From assembly GCA_041686695.1 (NCBI GenBank), contig JAWLDJ010000042.1, positions 1 to 17,043 on the forward strand: a stretch of 17,043 nucleotides of DNA, written 5' to 3'. The position numbers and the translations under genes were made by a program. Under the pieces are notes generated by a model. It was given only the letters and a program-made list of their open reading frames with translations. It had not been told where the DNA came from and ran no database searches. This document shows, one piece after another, positions 12,165 to 17,043 of the stretch. Every line of letters begins with the position of its first letter. Position 1 is the stretch's first letter. Source of the stretch: T1Sed10-7 sp041686695 (lineage in GTDB: Bacteria > Actinomycetota > Nitriliruptoria > Nitriliruptorales > Nitriliruptoraceae).

Positions 12165-14405
12165 ATGAGCAGGATCATCTACACCTACACCGACGAGGCG
12201 CCGGCGCTGGCCACCGAGTCGCTGCAGCCGGTCCTGGACGCCTTCGCGGGCGCCGCCGGCGTCGAGGTGGAGACCTGGGACATCTCGCTCGCCGGTCGCA
12301 TCCTGGCGACCTTCTCCGACCACCTCGAGGAGCACCAGCGCGTCAGCGACGCGCTCAGCGAGCTGGGCGCCATGGTCAAGCGTCCCGAGGCCAACATCAT
12401 CAAGCTGCCCAACATCAGCGCCTCCGTCCCCCAGCTCAAGGCCGCGATCGGTGAGCTACGAGCCGCCGGGTACGCCGTCCCCGAGTACCCGGAAGCCCCG
12501 GCCGACGACGACGAAGCCGCCATCAAAGCCCGATACGACGCCGTCAAGGGCAGCGCGGTCAATCCGGTGCTGCGCGAGGGCAACTCGGACCGCCGCGCGC
12601 CGTCCGCCGTCAAGGCCTACGCCCGCAAGCACCCCCACCGCATGGGTGCCTGGTCCAGCGACTCCCCCGCCCACGTGGCCACGATGACCGATGGGGACTT
12701 CCGATCCTCCGAACGCTCGGTGACGGTCGATGCCCCCACCGAGGTGCGCGTCGAGCACGTGGACGCGAACGGGGAGGTGACCGTCCTCAAGGCATCGATC
12801 CCCCTCGAGGCCGGGGAGATCCTGGACGCCGCGGTGCTGTCGAGACAGGCGCTGACGGACTTCCTCGCCGCGCAGATCGCCGATGCCAAGGCCAAGGGCG
12901 TGCTGTTCTCCGTGCACCTCAAGGCCACGATGATGAAGGTCTCGGACCCGATCATCTTCGGCCACGCCGTGCGGACCTACTACGCCGAGGTGTTCGCCAA
13001 CCACGGCGAGACCCTCGCCGAGCTCGGCGTCAGCCCGAACGACGGGATGGCCAGCCTCGAGCGCGCGCTCGAGCATCTCGACGCCGAGCAACGCGCCGCG
13101 ATCGAGGCCGACATCGCTGCGGCGTACGAGCACGGCCCGGGCCTGGCCCAGGTCGACTCCAGCCGCGGGATCACCAACCTGCACGTGCCCTCCGACATCA
13201 TCATCGACGCCTCGATGCCGGTCGTGATCCGTGACTCCGGGACGATGTGGAACGCCGACGACGAGCAGCAGCCGGCCAAGTGCGTGATCCCGGACTCGAG
13301 CTACGCGTCGCTGTACGGCGAGACGATCGAGTTCTGCAAGGCCAACGGCGCCTTCGACCCGACCACCATGGGCAGCGTCCCCAACGTCGGGCTGATGGCG
13401 CGCAAGGCCGAGGAGTACGGCTCCCACGACAAGACCTTCGAGGTACCCGCCGACGGCACGGTGCGGGTCATCGACAGCGCCGGCGCCACCCTGCTCGAGC
13501 ACCCGGTGGCCACCGGTGACATCTGGCGGGCCTGCCAGACCAAGGACGACGCGGTCCGTGACTGGGTGCACCTGGCCGTCACGCGCGCCCGCGCGACCGG
13601 GGCCCCGGCGGTCTTCTGGCTGGACGAGACCCGTGCCCACGACGCCGAGATCCTGCGCAAGGTCCACGACGAGCTCGCCGGCCTGGACACCGAGGGGCTC
13701 ACGCTCGACTTCCTGCCGGTCGCGGAGGCCACCCGTACCACCCTCGAGCGGGTCAAGGCCGGCAAGGACACGATCTCGGTCACCGGCAACGTGCTCCGCG
13801 ACTACCTCACCGACCTGTTCCCGATCCTGGAGGTCGGGACCTCGGCCAAGATGCTCTCGATCGTGCCGTTGATGGCCGGGGGTGGGCTGTTCGAGACCGG
13901 GGCGGGCGGCTCGGCGCCCAAGCACGTCCAGCAGCTGCTGAAGGAGAACCACCTGCGATGGGACTCGCTCGGTGAGTTCCTCGCGCTGACGGCCTCCTTC
14001 GAGCACCTCGCCGACCGGTTCGACAACCCACGGTCGCGCCTGCTCGGACGCACGCTCGACGCGGCGGTGGGCCGGATCCTCGAGGAGGGCCGCTCCCCGT
14101 CCCGGGTCGTGCCGGAGCTCGACAACCGCGGGAGCCACTACTACCTCGCCCGCTACTGGGCCGAGGAGCTGGCGGCGCAGAGCGATGACGAGGAGGCGGC
14201 GGCGATCTTCGCACCGCTGGCACGGGAGCTCGCCGAGCAGGAGGAGACGATCGTCGCCGAGCTGGCCGCCGTCCAGGGCCAACCGGCCGACATCGGTGGC
14301 TACTACTGGCCCGACCGTGCCAAGGCCGCCGAGGTCATGCGTCCGAGCTCGACGTTCAACGCGGCGCTCGACCGCCTCGTCCAGGCCACCGCCGAACGCA
14401 GCTGA
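12165..14405 (+). CDS. icd: NADP-dependent isocitrate dehydrogenase, monomeric type
   Basis: A TCA-cycle enzyme converting isocitrate and NADP+ to 2-oxoglutarate, CO2 and NADPH in the cytoplasm. At 746 residues it has the length of the monomeric (Azotobacter/Corynebacterium) class, not the ~420-residue dimeric class. It is highly conserved along its length: IIYTYTDEAPALAT at the start, PEANIIKLPNISASVPQLKA, and the isocitrate/metal site GSAVNPVLREGNSDRRAP, with Ser130, Asn133, Arg137 and Arg143 matching Azotobacter Ser132, Asn135, Arg139 and Arg145. HLKATMMKVSDPIIFGH (Lys253 matches Lys255) and the coenzyme-region GAGGSAPKHVQQ follow. The ATG at 12165 starts exactly at the conserved N-terminus; a longer in-frame extension is not conserved and is rejected. 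AGGGA lies 11 bases upstream, a weak ribosome-binding site. Confidence 0.97.
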   Translation: MSRIIYTYTDEAPALATESLQPVLDAFAGAAGVEVETWDISLAGRILATFSDHLEEHQRVSDALSELGAMVKRPEANIIKLPNISASVPQLKAAIGELRAAGYAVPEYPEAPADDDEAAIKARYDAVKGSAVNPVLREGNSDRRAPSAVKAYARKHPHRMGAWSSDSPAHVATMTDGDFRSSERSVTVDAPTEVRVEHVDANGEVTVLKASIPLEAGEILDAAVLSRQALTDFLAAQIADAKAKGVLFSVHLKATMMKVSDPIIFGHAVRTYYAEVFANHGETLAELGVSPNDGMASLERALEHLDAEQRAAIEADIAAAYEHGPGLAQVDSSRGITNLHVPSDIIIDASMPVVIRDSGTMWNADDEQQPAKCVIPDSSYASLYGETIEFCKANGAFDPTTMGSVPNVGLMARKAEEYGSHDKTFEVPADGTVRVIDSAGATLLEHPVATGDIWRACQTKDDAVRDWVHLAVTRARATGAPAVFWLDETRAHDAEILRKVHDELAGLDTEGLTLDFLPVAEATRTTLERVKAGKDTISVTGNVLRDYLTDLFPILEVGTSAKMLSIVPLMAGGGLFETGAGGSAPKHVQQLLKENHLRWDSLGEFLALTASFEHLADRFDNPRSRLLGRTLDAAVGRILEEGRSPSRVVPELDNRGSHYYLARYWAEELAAQSDDEEAAAIFAPLARELAEQEETIVAELAAVQGQPADIGGYYWPDRAKAAEVMRPSSTFNAALDRLVQATAERS

Positions 14406-14470
14406 CGCCGCGGTCGGCTCACCGTGCTCCGAGGCTCTACGCTGCCGGCCGGACCTCTCGGGAGCGGACC

Positions 14471-14923
14471 ATGTCGGACAGAGGACCTCCGGCGTACGCC
14501 TGGGACTGGTTCGCGCGCCAGAAGCTGCTGTGGCGTGCTGCACGTTCGCGGCTCGCGGCGCACCCGAGCCCGATGGCGGCGCGCTACGCGGCCGTCGAGG
14601 ACCGGCGTGACGTGCTGCCACTGCTGCGGGCCGACTACCCGCACGACCAGGACGTGCGGCGTGTGGTCGACGAGGTGGTCGCCGAGGTCGCGTTCCTCGG
14701 GCGCATCGATGTGCGCTTCTCGCAGCTGGGCGTGCGATCGGCCCCGCGAGGGATGCGGTGGTGGTGGACCGCCCTGACCGGCGAGGCGCTGGACGGCCCG
14801 CGTGCCGCCGAGCACGCCACGTCCAGAGCCCCGGAGCAGTTGGTCCTCGACGACCTGATCCCGCTCGACCCCGAACCGGCCCTCGATGATGTGGCCGGCG
14901 GCTACGGGGACCGCCGACACTGA
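14471..14923 (+). CDS. hypothetical protein, 150 residues
   Basis: The family is not recognised. The protein has an aromatic N-terminus (YAWDWFARQKLLW), a basic helix-like stretch, and a charged middle (DRRDVLPLLRADYPHDQDVRRVVDEVVAEVAF would be mostly helical). A Trp cluster (MRWWWTALTG) follows, then an acidic, Pro-containing tail that ends DVAGGYGDRRH. No signal peptide or membrane segment is seen, so it is probably cytoplasmic. The ATG has GGAG 6 bases upstream, codon use matches its neighbours, and its stop overlaps the open frame that continues into the MpaB-like gene, so the two are probably co-transcribed. TACGCT at 14438-14443 could be a -10, without a clear -35. Confidence 0.7.
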   Translation: MSDRGPPAYAWDWFARQKLLWRAARSRLAAHPSPMAARYAAVEDRRDVLPLLRADYPHDQDVRRVVDEVVAEVAFLGRIDVRFSQLGVRSAPRGMRWWWTALTGEALDGPRAAEHATSRAPEQLVLDDLIPLDPEPALDDVAGGYGDRRH

Positions 14924-14940
14924 GTCGCGGCGAGCCGCCG

Positions 14941-15045
14941 CCGGAGCACAGCGAGCCGGACCACAGCGAGCCGGACGACAGCCAGCCGGACGACAGCCAG
15001 CCGGACGACAGCCAGCCGGACGACAGCGAGCCGGACCCGACGCAG
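14941..15045. repeat. 15-bp tandem repeat ahead of the MpaB-like gene
   Basis: Six 15-base units starting at 14941, 14956, 14971, 14986, 15001 and 15016, followed by a degenerate seventh. The commonest form is CCGGACGACAGCCAG; the middle three are identical and the outer ones differ by one to three bases. In the frame of the downstream gene it encodes PEHSE, PDHSE, PDDSQ (three times) and PDDSE. There is no stop between the repeat and the ATG at 15061. Confidence 0.92.
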
Positions 15046-15060
15046 CCTCGAAGTCCCGAC

Positions 15061-16215
15061 ATGACCGATGACCGCGCACCCTCCCCCTCCCCCGCCCGGC
15101 CCACCCGAGGGTCCGGGCGCACATCGCCTGCTCCGGCAGCACCGCTCGAACCCGACGACGTCTGGCGTACGGGCCGACCGGCCGCAGACCACGGCGAGGT
15201 GACCGGTACCCAGGACCGCGGCGCGACGCTGCGCGGCGCCCAGGACCGCGCGGCCGAGGTCGGTGTGCCGTTCGCCCGGGCGATGATCCGCAAGGTCCTC
15301 ACCCGGCTGTTCGGCGGTCCGCCGTTCGACCCGGACGCCGATCCCGGGGACCCTGGCCTGACGGGACCCGGCTCGGTGTCCTGGGTCGTGATCGGTGAGC
15401 CCGCCGCGATCGCAGGTGGGTTGCGCGGACTGCTCGTCCAGGTGGCGCATCCCCTGGCGATGGCGGGCGTCCACGACCACTCCGCTTTCCGAGAGGATCC
15501 GCTCGGGCGGTTGCAACGCACCTCCGCCTACGTGACGACGACCACCTTCGGCTCCACGCGCGAGGCCCTGCAGGTCTCACGCCGGGTGCGGGCCGTCCAC
15601 CCCAAGGTGCGCGGCACCGCCCCCGACGGGCGTTCCTACCGGGCCGACGATCCGAGGCTGTTGACGTGGGTGTCGATCGCGCTCACCTCGTCGTTCCTGG
15701 CCGGCCACCGCCTGTGGGCGCCGCAGGTCCTCTCGCCTGCAGAGGAGGATGCCTTCGTCGCACAGCAGTCCCGCATCGGGGCACTGCTGGACCCCCGCGT
15801 CGATCTCCAGGAGCTGCTGCGCGATCCGGCCGCCCAGGCGGAGCTGCGTGCGGGTCGGGTCCACCTGCCGATGCTCGCCGACGGCACGCTCCCGACCTCC
15901 GTTGCCGGCCTGGAGGACGTGCTCGCGAGCTTCCACCACGATCTCGGGATCAACCACCAGGGACGGGAGGCACTCGCGTTCCTGCGCAAGCCGCCGATCC
16001 CGCTGGCCGCACGGGCCGGCTACCGGTCGCTGCTGACCGGAGCGCTCGGGTCGCTGGAACCGCAGCTGCAGGAGGCACTGGAGCAACGGCGCCCGGGGTG
16101 GGCCTCGCGTGCAGCGGTGGCTCAGGCCGGGGCGACGCTGACCACCATGCGGGCGATGGTCGGCACCTCACCGTCGCTGCGAGCGGCCGAGCAGCGTGCC
16201 ACGGTCAGCCCCTGA
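15061..16215 (+). CDS. oxygenase MpaB / rubber-oxygenase family protein (DUF2236)
   Basis: A 384-residue member of the DUF2236 family, which includes fungal MpaB and latex-clearing protein and is thought to bind heme b and cleave or oxidise hydrophobic substrates. Family marks are QVAHPLAMAGVHDHSAF (His130), then R-x3-T (Arg150, Thr154 in GRLQRTSAYV) and VRAVHPKVRG (His180), resembling the Arg, Thr and heme-ligand His of Lcp. RSYRADDPRLLTWVSIALT and a later helical region complete the fold. The substrate is unknown. No signal peptide is seen. The ATG at 15061 lacks a ribosome-binding site. The frame is open back to 14890 through the acidic repeat, with CTG at 14920 overlapping the upstream TGA, so a start there (431 residues) is possible. 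Confidence 0.85.
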   Translation: MTDDRAPSPSPARPTRGSGRTSPAPAAPLEPDDVWRTGRPAADHGEVTGTQDRGATLRGAQDRAAEVGVPFARAMIRKVLTRLFGGPPFDPDADPGDPGLTGPGSVSWVVIGEPAAIAGGLRGLLVQVAHPLAMAGVHDHSAFREDPLGRLQRTSAYVTTTTFGSTREALQVSRRVRAVHPKVRGTAPDGRSYRADDPRLLTWVSIALTSSFLAGHRLWAPQVLSPAEEDAFVAQQSRIGALLDPRVDLQELLRDPAAQAELRAGRVHLPMLADGTLPTSVAGLEDVLASFHHDLGINHQGREALAFLRKPPIPLAARAGYRSLLTGALGSLEPQLQEALEQRRPGWASRAAVAQAGATLTTMRAMVGTSPSLRAAEQRATVSP

Positions 16216-16231
16216 TCGCGACATGGCGGGT

Positions 16232-16237
16232 TAGGGT
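16232..16237 (+). promoter_or_regulatory. possible -10 of the inositol-phosphate synthase gene
   Basis: TAGGGT fits TAnnnT and lies about 45 bases before the ATG in the 66-base gap after the MpaB-like gene. No clear -35 is seen. A short inverted repeat (CGGGTG at 16240-16245 with CACCCG at 16257-16262) follows it and may belong to the leader or to termination of the upstream gene. Confidence 0.25.
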
Positions 16238-16281
16238 CACGGGTGCCGCCACCACACACCCGGCCCGAAGCAAGGACCGCC

Positions 16282-17043
16282 ATGACCCCCGACCCGGATC
16301 CCGTCCCCCCGCCGTCTCCAAGGATCACCCCTGCGGGCGGCAAGCTGGGCGTGGTGTGCGTGGGCTTGGGGGCCGTGGCCACCACCTTCATCGCCGGGGT
16401 CGAGTTGATCCGTCGGGGCCAGGCCGCACCGATCGGCTCGCTGACCCAGATGGGCACGGTCCGGCTCGGGAAGCGCACCGAGGGTCGCACCCCGAGGGTC
16501 GCCGACCTGGTGCCGCTGGCTGCGCTCGACGACATCGTGTTCGGGGCGTGGGACCCGTACCCGGACGACGCCTACGTCTCCGCCCTGAACGCCGGGGTGC
16601 TGGATGCGGCACGCCACCTCGAACCGATCGGCGACGCGCTGCGGGCGATCCGGCCCATGGCGGCCGCCTTCGACCCCGGCTACGTGAAGAAGCTCGACGG
16701 CCCGAACGTCATGCCGTCACGGGGCAAGCGCGCGATGCTCGAGGGGGTGCGCAGCGATCTGCAGGCGTTCCGCGAGGAGCACGGGTGCGACCGCATCGTC
16801 ATGGTGTGGTGCGCCTCCACCGAGGTCTACATCGAACCGGGCCCGGCGCACGCCGACCTCGCCGCCTTCGAGGCCGCGATCGACCGTGACGATCCCGCGA
16901 TCAGTCCTTCCATGCTCTACGCCTACGCGGCCCTGCTCGAGGGGGTCCCGTTCGCCAACGGCGCGCCCAACCTGACCGTGGACACCCCGGTGCTCCGGCA
17001 GTACGCCTCCGACCAGGGGGTGCCGATCTGCGGGCGGGACTTC
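16282..17043 (+). CDS. ino1: inositol-3-phosphate synthase (partial, N-terminal part)
   Basis: This enzyme cyclises glucose 6-phosphate to myo-inositol 3-phosphate with NAD+, feeding phosphatidylinositol, mycothiol or compatible-solute synthesis. The open frame gives 254 residues up to the last base of the window and has no stop, so the gene is cut. Evidence is the Rossmann loop VGLGAVATTFIAG near residue 28, GAWDPYPDDAYVSALNAGVL, VMVWCASTEVY, and the conserved central block AALLEGVPFANGAPNLTVDT, ending ICGRDF just before the catalytic Lys region. The spacing suggests the longer (~430-residue) class rather than the ~360-residue mycobacterial Ino1. The ATG has AAGGA 5 bases upstream. It is the first gene after the MpaB-like gene on the same strand. 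Confidence 0.92.
   Translation, partial: MTPDPDPVPPPSPRITPAGGKLGVVCVGLGAVATTFIAGVELIRRGQAAPIGSLTQMGTVRLGKRTEGRTPRVADLVPLAALDDIVFGAWDPYPDDAYVSALNAGVLDAARHLEPIGDALRAIRPMAAAFDPGYVKKLDGPNVMPSRGKRAMLEGVRSDLQAFREEHGCDRIVMVWCASTEVYIEPGPAHADLAAFEAAIDRDDPAISPSMLYAYAALLEGVPFANGAPNLTVDTPVLRQYASDQGVPICGRDF

Noticed and set aside
14941..15045. CRISPR array
   Set aside because: The 15-bp units are directly adjacent without spacers and there are no cas genes; it is a simple tandem repeat.
12456..15521. A 1021-residue minus-strand open frame over icd and the following genes
   Set aside because: It runs antisense to the very well conserved isocitrate dehydrogenase and the repeats, has no recognisable domain, and is explained by the GC-rich codon pattern of the sense genes.
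16231..16249. A fourth iron box before ino1 (TTAGGGTCACGGG...)
   Set aside because: Only the left half resembles the consensus; the right half lacks the CTAACC arm.
16240..16262. Terminator after the MpaB-like gene
   Set aside because: The stem is only 6 bp with an 11-base loop and no T tract; too weak to call on its own.

Overview
The window is very GC-rich, rich in GTG starts and densely packed with genes, and it reads as chromosomal DNA of an actinobacterium. A monomeric NADP-isocitrate dehydrogenase, DtxR/IdeR-type iron boxes, lipoproteins with long acidic linkers and a long-form inositol-phosphate synthase fit Actinomycetota. A deep lineage such as Nitriliruptoria is possible, but that is a guess from gene content. 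No tRNA, rRNA, insertion sequence, phage gene or CRISPR array was found.

Layout. (1) 1-97 is the tail of an unidentified gene, convergent with a Gmad2-domain lipoprotein (137-814, minus). (2) 939-3844 is a two-gene plus-strand operon: a biotin-carboxylase/biotin-carrier acyl-CoA carboxylase alpha subunit and HMG-CoA lyase, the pairing typical of leucine degradation. The carboxyltransferase subunit is not in the window. (3) 3759-7613 is a five-gene minus-strand array read in the order DtxR-like metalloregulator, GroES-like protein, HisC-type aminotransferase, TlpA-like thioredoxin lipoprotein, alpha/beta hydrolase. Two of its junctions are 4-base GTGA overlaps. (4) 7614-12010 is an iron-import locus. 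The FbpC-like ATPase (plus) diverges from the regulator. The FbpB-like permease and FbpA-like Fe(III)-binding lipoprotein are on the minus strand, so ATPase and permease converge with only 4 bases between their stops. (5) 12165-14405 is icd. (6) 14471-16215 is an unknown 150-residue protein followed by an MpaB/DUF2236 oxygenase. (7) 16282-17043 is the first 254 residues of inositol-3-phosphate synthase, cut by the window end.

The most coherent system is the iron locus. One DtxR-type operator lies in the regulator/ATPase divergent region and two lie upstream of the substrate-binding protein. The likely circuit is autoregulation plus repression of both transporter arms by the encoded regulator. 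That regulator is unusual: it has a His-rich N-terminus, and the positions of DtxR Met10, Cys102 and His106 are Glu, Glu and Gly.

Short tandem repeats recur: a 14-bp repeat with a strong hairpin in the fbpC leader, 15-bp in-frame repeats in the fbpA linker and the fbpB N-terminus, and a 15-bp repeat encoding P-[DE]-[DH]-S-[EQ] units just upstream of, and in frame with, the MpaB gene.
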